Positions 17,886 through 26,810 of a DNA stretch of 64,000 nt are shown piece after piece. The notes beneath the pieces are model-generated. The model saw only the letters and a program-made list of their open reading frames with translations, searched no databases and was not told the origin of the DNA. Origin of the DNA: Brucella pseudogrignonensis (lineage in GTDB: Bacteria > Pseudomonadota > Alphaproteobacteria > Rhizobiales > Rhizobiaceae). The stretch is from assembly GCF_032190615.1 (NCBI RefSeq), contig NZ_JAVLAT010000001.1:496001-560000 (forward strand), written 5' to 3'. Position numbers and translations under genes: made by a program. The first letter of the stretch is position 1. Each line of letters opens with the position of its first letter.

Positions 17886-17970
17886 ATGTTCAGTCCTTCT
17901 TCGTTCATCGCAAGCTTGCTGAACCTGTTGAGATTTCGGTTATGGTCTGTCGAAAATGGTGTTTTTCGAG

Positions 17971-18010
17971 AACCGGCGCGCAGCGTACTTAAAGGTACGT
18001 GAGCACCGGA
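17971..18010. repeat. Palindromic repeat resembling Brucella Bru-RS elements
   Basis: Nested inverted repeat: ACCGG ... CCGG outside, then GC/GC and GTAC-TTAAAG-GTAC at the centre, inside a larger conserved-looking block of about 100 bases (17946-18055). From memory the core is similar to the dispersed Bru-RS palindromes of Brucella and Ochrobactrum. Only this copy is visible in the window. Confidence 0.5.
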
Positions 18011-18061
18011 AGCGCAGAAAAGTGTCATTTGCAGACGGGCATAGCCGAAATATCGGTGGGT

Positions 18062-18748
18062 TCAGAGCCACTTATCATAATCTGATACCAGCAAATGCAG
18101 TGGCTGTTCGTTCTCTTCAATATCGGAAAAGCGGCCAATCGGCTCACGGAAAATATTGTCGGTCAGATCGTCGTTGACGGTCGATACTTCACCGATCAAA
18201 ACATCGCCGCCCTCGCCCCAAAAGGCATGCCAGTTGCCCGGCAGAAGCGTAACGCTTTCACCTGGGCTTAGCTTCAAATGCGCACCGGCTTTCTGGGTCA
18301 CCCAGCGCCCATCCGTTGCGACGGTCACATCAGTTTCTTCGTCAACGCTACCGTCGGCGCGCGAATTGAAGAGTTCCAGTACCAGCGTACCGCCACCGCG
18401 ATTGATGATGTCTTCTGCCTTCACCACATGGCGATGCATTGGCGAAAGCTGATTCTTGCGCGAGATCATGATCTTTTCGGCATAAAGCATACCACCACCA
18501 CGCTTGAGGTCCTCGGCATTGCCGTTGCGCGTGGTGAAAAGAAACAGACCAAGATCCGCAAACTTGCCCTGACCATAATCAGTAATATCCCAGCCAAGAC
18601 GACCATCGAGAATAGCCTTTGAATCGCTTGACGTGCGCGTTTTCAACTCTTCAGGCGTCCAATAGGCAAATGGTGGCATGATATAACCAAAAGAACGGAT
18701 GAAAGCATCGCTCTCGCGAATAATCTCATTAACTTCTGAACGTTTCAT
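18062..18748 (-). CDS. D-lyxose/D-mannose isomerase family protein (cupin fold)
   Basis: A 228-residue cupin-type sugar isomerase. The metal site is suggested by MHRHVVKAEDIINRGGG (H-x-H and a downstream Glu) and by the later GNWHAFWGEGGDVLIGEVS (His). The N-terminus RSEVNEIIRESDAFIRSFGYIMPPFAYW is typical of D-lyxose ketol-isomerases, which interconvert D-lyxose and D-xylulose or D-mannose and D-fructose. The ATG at 18748 has GGGAGG ten bases upstream; the ATG six codons earlier lacks a binding site. Confidence 0.82.
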   Translation of the reverse strand: MKRSEVNEIIRESDAFIRSFGYIMPPFAYWTPEELKTRTSSDSKAILDGRLGWDITDYGQGKFADLGLFLFTTRNGNAEDLKRGGGMLYAEKIMISRKNQLSPMHRHVVKAEDIINRGGGTLVLELFNSRADGSVDEETDVTVATDGRWVTQKAGAHLKLSPGESVTLLPGNWHAFWGEGGDVLIGEVSTVNDDLTDNIFREPIGRFSDIEENEQPLHLLVSDYDKWL

Positions 18749-19105
18749 GGCCTGCGAGCCTCCCATGGAATGAAACCGAATATGTCAGGCAGCTTGGTAA
18801 CTGGCTTTCTCCCATCTTGGCAATCCCGCGCGCGTAACTCACACATATTTGCGAAGAACTGCGCGAATGCGCGCGTGTCGTCTTTATGCGAAAATCATGT
18901 CGCATCCCAATGCGCGTTTAGAACATTTCAATGATTGAATCATGACAACGGAAGCCAGTCTGAACATGAGCCAATGAACAGACAAACCATTGAGATAATG
19001 GAGAAAGCACAGCTTCCGGAGGACAAAGGGAACATTCGGTCGAGCCAGCGTCGCTGAGAGAACAGCACCAGCCCGACTTTGATACGGACGCAAAGGGTCG
19101 AATCG
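18749..19105. other. Divergent intergenic region, no gene seen
   Basis: Between the isomerase (-) and Rieske oxygenase (+) starts. It should hold both promoters. I see a GCGCGAATGCGCGC inverted repeat near 18860 but no coding frame or recognisable operator. Confidence 0.4.
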
Positions 19106-20353
19106 ATGGACGTTCGCAATGAAATGCTGGGGCTTTTGACCGGGCGCGACCCAAATTTCAGCCTCGAGCAGAAGTTTTATACTGATCCGGATTTCTACAA
19201 GCTCGATCTGGAAAACATTTTCTATCGCGATTGGCTGTTCGTCGGCCACGATTGCGAGCTGCCTAAGACTGGCTCCTACATGACCGTTCAGGTCGGTGCA
19301 TACCCTGTCGTCATTGTACGCGATGCACAGGGCGGTATCCGCGCGTTCCACAATTCCTGCCGCCATCGCGGCTCACGTATCTGCTCCGCCGAAAAAGGCA
19401 CCGCAGCGAAACTCGTCTGCCCTTATCACCAATGGACCTATGAACTTGATGGACGCCTATTGTTTGCGCGTCAGGTCGGGCCGGATTTCAAGCCCGCCGA
19501 ATATGGTTTGAAGCAAGTGCATTGCGAAAGCGTCGCGGGATATATCTATGTCTGCCTTGCCGATGACGCACCCGACTTCAATAGCTTCCGCACTCTGGTT
19601 GAGCCTTACCTCGCACCGCACAATATCAAGGAAGCCAAGGTCGCCTTTGAAAGCTCGATCATTGAGAAGGGTAACTGGAAGCTCGTGTGGGAAAACAACC
19701 GCGAGTGCTATCACTGCGCGGCCAACCACCCGGAACTTTGCCGCACCTACCCGGAAGCACCGAGCGCTACAGGCGTTCAGGGCGTCATGGAAGACCCGGA
19801 AATCAACCAGCTCTGGAAGAACTGCGCCTCGATCGGCTTGCCTGCCGAGTTTAACATGTCTGAAGACGGCCGTTATCGCATTACCCGTATTCCACTTCTG
19901 CGCGATGCGGTGAGCTACACCATGTCGGGCAAGCCAGCGGTTAAGAAACCATTAAGCGATCAGGTATCGGGTAACACCAATATCGGCGCGATGCTGCTCT
20001 TCAATTATCCTTCGACCTGGAACCACCTGATGGCCGATCACGCCATTTCCTTCCGTGTGCTGCCAATCAGCGCCAATGAAACCATGGTGACGACCAAGTG
20101 GCTGGTTCACAAGGATGCCGTTGAAGGCGTTGACTACGACCTCGATGAGCTGACCCATGTGTGGATTCAGACCAACGATCAGGACCGCCAAATTGTGGAA
20201 GAAAATGCGGTTGGCATCCGCTCACCCGCTTACCAGCCCGGCCCCTATTCGGTCGAGCATGAGGGCGGCGTGATGCAGTTCCTTGAATGGTATACCAACA
20301 CCATCACGCCTCGCCTGAAGGGCGAGACCGCGAAGCTCAGCCGCGTCGCGTAA
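19106..20353 (+). CDS. gbcA: Rieske non-heme iron oxygenase alpha subunit, glycine betaine monooxygenase type (GbcA-like)
   Basis: A 415-residue oxygenase. The Rieske [2Fe-2S] site is C-R-H in NSCRHRGSRIC and C-P-Y-H in LVCPYHQW. The mononuclear iron site is in ENNRECYHCAANHPEL, with its two His residues, a sequence typical of the GbcA and stachydrine demethylase group rather than aromatic dioxygenases. GbcA with GbcB converts glycine betaine to dimethylglycine and formaldehyde. The gene for the partner reductase follows 31 bases later. The ATG at 19106 is preferred to an upstream start because the family begins near here. The substrate could also be another quaternary amine such as stachydrine or carnitine. 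Confidence 0.8.
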   Translation: MDVRNEMLGLLTGRDPNFSLEQKFYTDPDFYKLDLENIFYRDWLFVGHDCELPKTGSYMTVQVGAYPVVIVRDAQGGIRAFHNSCRHRGSRICSAEKGTAAKLVCPYHQWTYELDGRLLFARQVGPDFKPAEYGLKQVHCESVAGYIYVCLADDAPDFNSFRTLVEPYLAPHNIKEAKVAFESSIIEKGNWKLVWENNRECYHCAANHPELCRTYPEAPSATGVQGVMEDPEINQLWKNCASIGLPAEFNMSEDGRYRITRIPLLRDAVSYTMSGKPAVKKPLSDQVSGNTNIGAMLLFNYPSTWNHLMADHAISFRVLPISANETMVTTKWLVHKDAVEGVDYDLDELTHVWIQTNDQDRQIVEENAVGIRSPAYQPGPYSVEHEGGVMQFLEWYTNTITPRLKGETAKLSRVA

Positions 20354-20384
20354 TTTGTAATGAACTTAAAGAAGTGAGAAGGCC

Positions 20385-21503
20385 ATGCAGCCTCTGAAAT
20401 ATCTGGATGAGATGCTGCCGTGGAACGACAGGTTGCAGATGCTGCAATGCATCTCGGCCATCGAAGAAGCGCCAGACGTCATGACCTTCTCCTTCAAAAC
20501 ACTGGAGGACAACTGGTTCCGCTATACGCCGGGCCAGTTCGTCACGCTTGAACTGCCGATTGAGCGCGCTGATGGGCTTGGGCCAGTGCTGCGCACCTAC
20601 ACGCTATCATCGACCCCTTCCCGCCCGTATCATATCTCGGTGACCGTCAAAGCGCAGAAGGATAGCATCGGTACTCGCTGGATGCTTGACCATTTGCGTC
20701 CGCCGATGACCATCAAGGCCTATGGCCCCAATGGCGACTTTTCGCTCGCCAATCATCCGAGCGAAAAATATCTCTTCATCTCGGCGGGTTCTGGCATCAC
20801 GCCAATGGTTTCGATGACGCGCTGGCTTTTTGACTGCGCACCGGCAACTGATGTCGCTTTCATCAATTGCGCACGTTCGCCCGATGACATTATTTTCCGC
20901 AAGGAACTGGAACTGCTTTCAGGCCGTATGGAAGCCATGCGTCTTGCTTTCATCGTCGAACAGTCATCTGCGCGTCATGTGTGGCCCGGCCTGCATGGAC
21001 GTATTGACCGTGCTCGGCTCGAACTGCTGGCACCGGATTTTCTCCATCGCAAAGTATTCTGCTGTGGTCCCGAACCGTTTATGAACGGCGTGCGTGGTCT
21101 TCTGGAGCAATCTGGCTTCAACATGGCCAATTATCATCAGGAAAGCTTCCAGCCTGCCAGCGAAATTTCTGCTGTACCCCTGCCAACAACATTGGCTGCA
21201 ACGGGTGAAAAGCCAGCGGCTCCCGCAAAGCCTGCCGTGCTACCTGCAACGGTTGTCTTCACGCTTTCAGGTGTTGAAGTTGAATGCACCGAAAACGACA
21301 CAATTCTGCTGACTGCCCGCAATGGCGGATTAAAAATCCCGAGCGCCTGCGAGTTCGGCATTTGCGGCACCTGTAAAGTCAAATGTATCGGTGGTGAAAC
21401 CGAAATGACCCACAATGGCGGCATTCGCGATGACGAAGTCGCGGAAGGCTACATCCTTGCCTGTTGCAGCCGTCCGCGTGGTCGTGTCGAAATTGATGCC
21501 TGA
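20385..21503 (+). CDS. gbcB: Hybrid FAD/[2Fe-2S] reductase, partner of the Rieske oxygenase (GbcB-like)
   Basis: A 372-residue electron-transfer protein. The FAD domain carries RTYTLSSTP; the NAD(P) domain has FISAGSGITPMVSM and KVFCCGPEPFM. A C-terminal plant-type ferredoxin domain has the CEFGICGTCKVKC cluster motif with the fourth Cys in ILACCSRP. It passes electrons from NAD(P)H through FAD and the iron-sulfur cluster to the adjacent oxygenase. An Ala/Pro-rich linker joins the reductase and ferredoxin parts. The strong ribosome binding site is GAAGTGAGAAGG. Confidence 0.85.
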   Translation: MQPLKYLDEMLPWNDRLQMLQCISAIEEAPDVMTFSFKTLEDNWFRYTPGQFVTLELPIERADGLGPVLRTYTLSSTPSRPYHISVTVKAQKDSIGTRWMLDHLRPPMTIKAYGPNGDFSLANHPSEKYLFISAGSGITPMVSMTRWLFDCAPATDVAFINCARSPDDIIFRKELELLSGRMEAMRLAFIVEQSSARHVWPGLHGRIDRARLELLAPDFLHRKVFCCGPEPFMNGVRGLLEQSGFNMANYHQESFQPASEISAVPLPTTLAATGEKPAAPAKPAVLPATVVFTLSGVEVECTENDTILLTARNGGLKIPSACEFGICGTCKVKCIGGETEMTHNGGIRDDEVAEGYILACCSRPRGRVEIDA

Positions 21504-21725
21504 TTAGGCTTTTTTCAAAAATTCCGTACGCAGCACGAGGCCTTTAACCTGCTTTGTGCTGCAATCCACTTCGTCCGGATTCCCCGTCAGACGAATACCC
21601 TTGACCAGCGTACCGCGCTTGAGCGTTGTCGACGTGCCTTTTACCTTCAAATCCTTGATAAGCGTAACCGAATCGCCATCATTGAGCTGCGTTCCATTGC
21701 TGTCACGTGTGATTTCACCAGTCAT
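21504..21725 (-). CDS. PhnA-domain protein (YjdM C-terminal type)
   Basis: A 73-residue protein made only of the PhnA C-terminal SH3-like domain (LNDGDSVTLIKDLKVKGTSTTLKRGT, VKGLVLRTEFLKK). The N-terminal zinc ribbon found in full-length YjdM is absent. Despite the name 'alkylphosphonate utilisation', the family is not a phosphonate enzyme. The ATG at 21725 has AGGGG at better spacing than the ATG two codons upstream. It is convergent with the gbcB-like gene. Confidence 0.78.
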   Translation of the reverse strand: MTGEITRDSNGTQLNDGDSVTLIKDLKVKGTSTTLKRGTLVKGIRLTGNPDEVDCSTKQVKGLVLRTEFLKKA

Positions 21726-21857
21726 AAACATCCCCTGTCAAAGTGAAATAAAGCCGGTCGGTAGCACCAAAGATGATGTAATACCAGAACGCGGGTAATG
21801 ACTGGCATATGAACTCGTGTCTCAATATAATTGCATTGAAGCATTCAGGAGCGTTTT

Positions 21858-22487
21858 ATGATAGGACATGCCCTTCTCGTCGTTGATGTGCAAAATGATT
21901 TTTGTCCCGGTGGCGCACTTGCCGTCGACAAGGGGGATGAAATTCTACCCGCAATCAACCGTTTGATTGAAGAGAGCGAGCACGTCATTCTAACGCAAGA
22001 CTGGCACCCAGCAGGACATTTGAGCTTTGCAACCAGTCACCCGGGACAAAAGCCGTTTAACAGCATAGAGATGGCTTACGGACCGCAGACGCTATGGCCC
22101 GACCATTGCATTCAAGGCACGCATGGTGCCGACTTTCATCCAGATTTACAGTGGACGCGGGCACAACTCGTCATTCGCAAAGGCTTTCGGATTGGCGTGG
22201 ACAGTTATTCGTCTTTTTATGAAAACGACCGCAAAACGCCGACAGGTCTGTCAGGTTACTTGCGTGACCGCGAAATCGGTTCTTTGACAATCGTCGGACT
22301 GGCCACCGATTTCTGCGTCGCCTATTCCGCGCTTGATGCTATAGCACACGGTTTTCAGGTGCGCGTAAGGCTTGATGCTTGCCGCGGCATCGACATTGGC
22401 GGTTCGATGGATGCCATGCTTGATCAGATGCAAAAAGCGGGCGTTGAACTTATCAACGAACCCACCCTTGCATCTCATTTCATCTGA
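21858..22487 (+). CDS. pncA: Nicotinamidase
   Basis: A 209-residue cysteine hydrolase that deamidates nicotinamide to nicotinate for NAD salvage. The catalytic Asp is in VVDVQNDFCPGGALAV, the metal-binding Asp and His are in TQDWHPAGHLSF, the Lys is in LVIRKGF, and the nucleophilic Cys is in ATDFCVAYSAL. Length and blocks match bacterial PncA. It is preceded by AGGAGCG. Confidence 0.94.
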   Translation: MIGHALLVVDVQNDFCPGGALAVDKGDEILPAINRLIEESEHVILTQDWHPAGHLSFATSHPGQKPFNSIEMAYGPQTLWPDHCIQGTHGADFHPDLQWTRAQLVIRKGFRIGVDSYSSFYENDRKTPTGLSGYLRDREIGSLTIVGLATDFCVAYSALDAIAHGFQVRVRLDACRGIDIGGSMDAMLDQMQKAGVELINEPTLASHFI

Positions 22488-22988
22488 TTATTTTTCGATC
22501 TCGCCATCAGGCAGAACGACATAAATCAGCACGGCAATGATCGTAATGAAGAAGCGGAATGCCGATTCAATTCCGTTCCATGTAGACGACATCCACATGC
22601 CGAACCATTCGCCACCAATTGACATGAAGCCAACCTGCCAGACGAGAAAGCCGACCGAAAGACCAGCAATGCCCCACTTCTTGGAGTGATTGAAGCTCTT
22701 TGCATCACCACTCAGGCGACCGACCATAGCAAAAGCACCAATCCAGCAGAGAATAGCTGTCAGTGTTTCAGCAGCAATTATCAGAATGTAGCCAGCATTG
22801 TGCAGAGTATTGCTCTCAATAGCGCGATATTTGATCGTGGCATCTGGGAAAATCGTGTCCATCAGAAGTACATGCTGAACGAATGCAAAATTGCTGCCGT
22901 AATCAGTAATATTGCCGAAAGAAACGAGTGTTGCAAAGAAAGCAATTGCTGCAACAAAAGCAGTTTTGCTTAAGCGAGTAACGACCAT
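22488..22988 (-). CDS. DUF2165 family small membrane protein
   Basis: A 166-residue protein with four hydrophobic helices (KTAFVAAIAFFATLVSFGN; AGYILIIAAETLTAILCWIGA; WGIAGLSVGFLVWQVGFM; FRFFITIIAVLIYVVL). The NITDYGSNFAFVQHVLLMD and EWFGMWMSSTWNG blocks are typical of DUF2165. The start at 22988 follows GGAGAGGGG; the frame is open for 46 more codons upstream but without support. The function is unknown. Confidence 0.82.
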   Translation of the reverse strand: MVVTRLSKTAFVAAIAFFATLVSFGNITDYGSNFAFVQHVLLMDTIFPDATIKYRAIESNTLHNAGYILIIAAETLTAILCWIGAFAMVGRLSGDAKSFNHSKKWGIAGLSVGFLVWQVGFMSIGGEWFGMWMSSTWNGIESAFRFFITIIAVLIYVVLPDGEIEK

Positions 22989-23112
22989 GGAAAACCCCTC
23001 TCCAAAAAAGTCGCAGCCGCAGTCGTTTCTGACTGACGGCATATGAAAATACACTCCGACGAGCCTTGTCGTGAGCAAGTTAACGCTCGCCAACTCTTTT
23101 GATTCGGTCAAC

Positions 23113-23137
23113 AAAAAAGGCGGCAAATGCCGCCTTT
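23113..23137 (-). terminator. Rho-independent terminator of the DUF475 gene
   Basis: AAAGGCGGC and GCCGCCTTT arms with a T6 run on the minus strand. Confidence 0.82.
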
Positions 23138-23160
23138 CTCTTCGTTAAACAGTGCAAGAC

Positions 23161-24228
23161 TTAGTGCAACGCGGCTTCGTCAGCCTCGTTCTGCCACTCC
23201 GGGTTCCGCTTATTATACCGGATCGACGACATGAATGAGAGACCGATCAACACCGCACCAATAAGTCCGGTAATCACTTCCGGGATGTGGAACATTGTCT
23301 GCACATACATAATCACCGCCAATACGAGTATGGCATAAAATGCGCCATGCTCGAGATAGCGATACTGACCGAGCGTCTTTTTCTCGACCAGCATAATGGT
23401 CAGCGAACGGACATAAAACGCACCAATACCAAGACCGATTGCGATCACAAACAAGTTTGTGGTGAGCGCAAATGCACCAATAACGCCGTCGAAAGAAAAG
23501 CTGGCATCCAGCACTTCAAGATAGATAAACGCTCCAAGACCACCGCGATGCACCATATCGACCTGCTCCTGCGAAGCGTCGAGCACCGCGCCCAAGCCCT
23601 CAACCGCGAGAAAGGTCAACAAACCAAACAGCGCCGCCACAAGGAATGTGTGCGAATGCTCGGCATCAAGCTGATATGAGAAAAACAAGATCAGCGCGAT
23701 CGCAACGCCGATTTCGATCCCCTGAATCGAAGCAAACTTCGACATTTGGCTTTCGATAACCTTGACCCAATGCACGTCCTTCTCGACATCGAAAAAGTAC
23801 TTCATACCAACCATCAGCAGAAATGTACCACCAAAGGCAGCAATCCCCGTGTGAGATTCCGCAATCACACGCGCATATTCATTAGGTTGCCAGATCGCGA
23901 GTTTCAGCGCCGAAATTGGGTCCGTCCACATAGCGACCGCGACGATGGCAAGCGGGAAGATAATCCGCATACCGAAAACTGCAATGATGATGCCCCATGT
24001 CAAGAATCGATGCTGCCACTCCGGCGTCATATCACGCAGGATGCGCGCGTTGACGATAGCATTATCAAACGAAAGCGAGATTTCGAGAATACTCAAAACC
24101 GCACAGATGATGAAAACAGAGAGCATGCCTCCCACTGTGCCGGTCAATGAATATCCCAGCCATAAGGCACAGAGCAAACCAATGACCGTGAAAATCACAG
24201 GCCAGGTGAAATATCGAAAAGTGGTCAT
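23161..24228 (-). CDS. DUF475 integral membrane protein (TerC-like superfamily)
   Basis: A 355-residue protein with about nine hydrophobic helices. The SFDNAIVNA motif in the third helix and the second SFSFDGVIGAF motif, each with an Asp in the membrane, are the hallmark of the TerC/DUF475 group linked with metal-ion export or tellurite resistance. The true start is MTTFRYFTW at 24228; the upstream extension is not conserved in type. The ribosome binding site is weak. No regulator lies nearby. Confidence 0.85.
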   Translation of the reverse strand: MTTFRYFTWPVIFTVIGLLCALWLGYSLTGTVGGMLSVFIICAVLSILEISLSFDNAIVNARILRDMTPEWQHRFLTWGIIIAVFGMRIIFPLAIVAVAMWTDPISALKLAIWQPNEYARVIAESHTGIAAFGGTFLLMVGMKYFFDVEKDVHWVKVIESQMSKFASIQGIEIGVAIALILFFSYQLDAEHSHTFLVAALFGLLTFLAVEGLGAVLDASQEQVDMVHRGGLGAFIYLEVLDASFSFDGVIGAFALTTNLFVIAIGLGIGAFYVRSLTIMLVEKKTLGQYRYLEHGAFYAILVLAVIMYVQTMFHIPEVITGLIGAVLIGLSFMSSIRYNKRNPEWQNEADEAALH

Positions 24229-24910
24229 AACAAACCATCTAATTATCAAGTTTATGAGGCAGGCCGAACTATCAATCTGGCGAGAACACCAGACAAACGG
24301 CACTACTCCTGCGGCGCTCATGCTATGTAAGAAGCCCCACAGCCGCGAACAAGAAAAACAATGGCAAAATTGTGTTCACGAAAAAACGCAAACCTCAAGA
24401 TTATGTGATCAGCCATGCCGCCTGGCATCTTACGGAGAAATGATGGCATTCATCGCGTTTGATCATCAGCTCGATACAATATTTACAGACAATGGAATAT
24501 GATCGAACCTCAGAATACTGTGCTTGAAGGAGTCGGCACCCAGTTTATCTGCGAAAACAGTGGCGAGCCAGGCGTCAGGCTGAAACTCAATCATTCTGAA
24601 GCAAAACGCAGTGAAAGTTTGGAAAACGAAAGCGCCATTCAAGAATATGAGGACGTTCCATGAATGTAATTGGGGCGGCTCAAGATATCTGGCAGATCTG
24701 AGTATTTCATCTCCGATCAGCAAAGCTTATTTTCGTTCCAATTCTATGATCAGGCACCTCCGAATATTCAATCACACGAGGAGGATAAAAGCGAACCAAT
24801 TGCCATTTTTTAGTTTATTTCTGCCAATAATTAACTTATTGATAAAAATAGAAATTTTGAGATTATACTTTCATTTTTCCTAAATTACGCTCCAAGGGGA
24901 TGGATCCGTT
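24229..24910. other. Long AT-rich intergenic region
   Basis: About 680 bases that become increasingly AT-rich towards the outer-membrane-protein gene. I find only short frames without family resemblance: a 54-codon frame at 24499-24663 (+) and an 85-codon frame on the minus strand (24466-24723). Neither has a convincing ribosome binding site. A GATGG-rich region near 24430 and the AT block 24800-24890 could be promoters. It may be a decayed gene. Confidence 0.4.
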
Positions 24911-25768
24911 ATGAAGCTGAATTCAAGCACTTATAACCGGAATTTTACGGGTAAAACTGTGCGTAATATTGCTTTAATCAGCACCTTTTTAATAACATCA
25001 ACAGCGTCTGCTCTTGCTGCAGACGTAATCGCGCCAGCGCCTGCTCAGTCAGAGTTTCAGGATCAACAGAGTTGGAGGGTAATTTTTAGCCCTTATGTCT
25101 GGGGAGCTTCGCTCAATGGCAATGCAGGATTACTTGGATATTCATCCAAGGTTGATGTCCCATTTAAGGAAATTTTCAGCAATCTCGACATGAGCGCCAT
25201 GGGCAACATCGAGATTACGAATGGAAAGTACGGAGTTTATTTTGACGGTCAGTACACCAAGACCAGTCAGGGCGAAGATGTCTTCCATGAACGTCTCGAT
25301 CTCGACATTACATCGACCTCGCTCGCAGGTGGTGTTTTTTATCGAGCTTACCAGCAGGATCTTGATGGCCTCACTTACTTTGGAAAGCAGCGTGTCTTTG
25401 CTATCGAGCCAACGGCCGGTGTCCGATGGACACAGATCAAGGCGAAACTCAGCGTCGGGCCGTTCAGCGAAACACGTAAAGCAGAATGGACCGATCCATT
25501 TGTAGGCACACGCGTGCTTTACGATGTTAGCGAGCGCTGGAACCTTTCCGCTGAGGGCGACATCGGAGGTTTTGGCGTCGGCACCAAGCTCAGTGCGCAT
25601 GGCCAGATTTATCTTGGTTATCGTACCAAGACATTTGATCTGCCAACAATCTGGCGTGTTGGCTATCGCGCTTTGTATCAAGACTTCAACGACAAAGAAG
25701 GCCGTGAGAAGTTTAGATATGACGTTACGCAGCACGGGCCGGTCGTTGGCGTTTCGATTGTCTTTTAA
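24911..25768 (+). CDS. Outer-membrane beta-barrel protein
   Basis: A 285-residue protein with an N-terminal signal peptide (about residues 1-37, ending ALA-AD). The mature part alternates hydrophobic and polar residues in many short strands (WRVIFSPYVWGASLNG; YFDGQYTKTSQG; GQIYLGYRTKTF) and ends in Phe (GVSIVF), the C-terminal signal for BAM insertion. I count about eight to ten strands. It stands at the left end of an AT-richer block. The ligand or function is unknown. The ribosome binding site is AAGGGG. Confidence 0.8.
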   Translation: MKLNSSTYNRNFTGKTVRNIALISTFLITSTASALAADVIAPAPAQSEFQDQQSWRVIFSPYVWGASLNGNAGLLGYSSKVDVPFKEIFSNLDMSAMGNIEITNGKYGVYFDGQYTKTSQGEDVFHERLDLDITSTSLAGGVFYRAYQQDLDGLTYFGKQRVFAIEPTAGVRWTQIKAKLSVGPFSETRKAEWTDPFVGTRVLYDVSERWNLSAEGDIGGFGVGTKLSAHGQIYLGYRTKTFDLPTIWRVGYRALYQDFNDKEGREKFRYDVTQHGPVVGVSIVF

Positions 25769-26033
25769 CAACCGATTATCAGGGCCACAAATTGCGCAGA
25801 AGATAGTCTTTGTGCAATTTGTGGCGTTTGCAAAATTTGTATAATCCTGCCTGAAATCTTCACTTTCTGATTTCTCTGTTATTAATCAAAAACAACAAGT
25901 GCCTATTTTAGGCTTGCAAGATTTCTCGAGATAACCTCAAATATACGAGGCAAACTGCGGGAGCTTGTATTATTTTTTGAATATTCCAACCTCACCAACG
26001 AATGCCACTTCCAGAATGGTAAGCAGGCGGGTT

Positions 26034-26810
26034 ATGGCGTTTATTTTTGAGTTATCTGTTTATGTTTCCTTTTTGACATTCGCCATACTCGGACTATGCG
26101 TTTATTCCGTTGGTTATTTGGCACTACATATTCTCTCACACCATGCAAAGAATGATATTCTTTCCGTTCCGATCGGCGCATTTGTCAGCACAATTGCAAC
26201 GGCTTGGGCTTTATCGCTGGGCTTTGTTGCCGCGGATATATGGACAGCCAATTCAAAAGCAGATCAGGCAACGAGCGACGAAAGGTCATCAATTTACCGA
26301 TTAATTGGCGCAGCAAGCCCAGAAATTCTCAACGCCCCTCAACTGACTGCAACACTCATCGAATATCGACAAGCTGTCGTGAAAGATGAGTGGCTGGAGA
26401 ATAGCAATATCGAGCCTGCACATTCTGTTGAGGCAGCCCTACAAAATATCCGCCGCGAAATCGTTGACCTCGCCAAAACCAATATTCCAACGCCAATTAT
26501 CTCTCAGTTGGTCCATGACTTTGATGAGCTTCAAGATGCCCGCAATACCCGCCTGTCTGTAGGCGCGACATCTGTCGACATGTATAAGTGGTATTTGCTA
26601 ATAGCATTGACCGTACTAACGGCCATTACGATAGCCTCAACGCATGCAGATCGTGCGCGTGCCGGCATTAAGGCACTAATTATTTATTCAATTACAGCTT
26701 CATTCAGCCTTTGGATTCTGGCAATTCATGCGAATCCCTATCAGGGCATTGAGCGACTTGAGCCTTCACAACTCTTCACCAGCCAGAAGCATGAGCAATC
26801 CACCCTATGA
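26034..26810 (+). CDS. DUF4239/bestrophin-like membrane protein
   Basis: About 258 residues from ATG 26034 (AGGCGG upstream); earlier starts at 26016 or 25965 would add up to 23 residues. There are two helices near the N-terminus (FELSVYVSFLTFAILGLCVYSVGYLAL; VPIGAFVSTIATAWALSLGFVAADIW), a long soluble helical middle, and two helices at the C-terminus (YLLIALTVLTAITIAS; LIIYSITASFSLWILAIH). This two-plus-two layout and the LSLGFVAADIW motif fit DUF4239. Its stop overlaps the next start (ATGA), so the two products are coupled. Confidence 0.7.
   Translation: MAFIFELSVYVSFLTFAILGLCVYSVGYLALHILSHHAKNDILSVPIGAFVSTIATAWALSLGFVAADIWTANSKADQATSDERSSIYRLIGAASPEILNAPQLTATLIEYRQAVVKDEWLENSNIEPAHSVEAALQNIRREIVDLAKTNIPTPIISQLVHDFDELQDARNTRLSVGATSVDMYKWYLLIALTVLTAITIASTHADRARAGIKALIIYSITASFSLWILAIHANPYQGIERLEPSQLFTSQKHEQSTL

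Noticed and set aside
21735..21752. CTGTCAA as a Pho half-site before pncA
   Set aside because: The second half-site at 11 bases is missing, so it does not meet the Pho box pattern.
24466..24723. 85-codon minus-strand frame in the gap after the DUF475 gene, and a 54-codon plus-strand frame at 24499-24663
   Set aside because: They overlap each other, have poor ribosome binding sites and no recognised domain. They could be remnants of a decayed gene but cannot be supported as genes.
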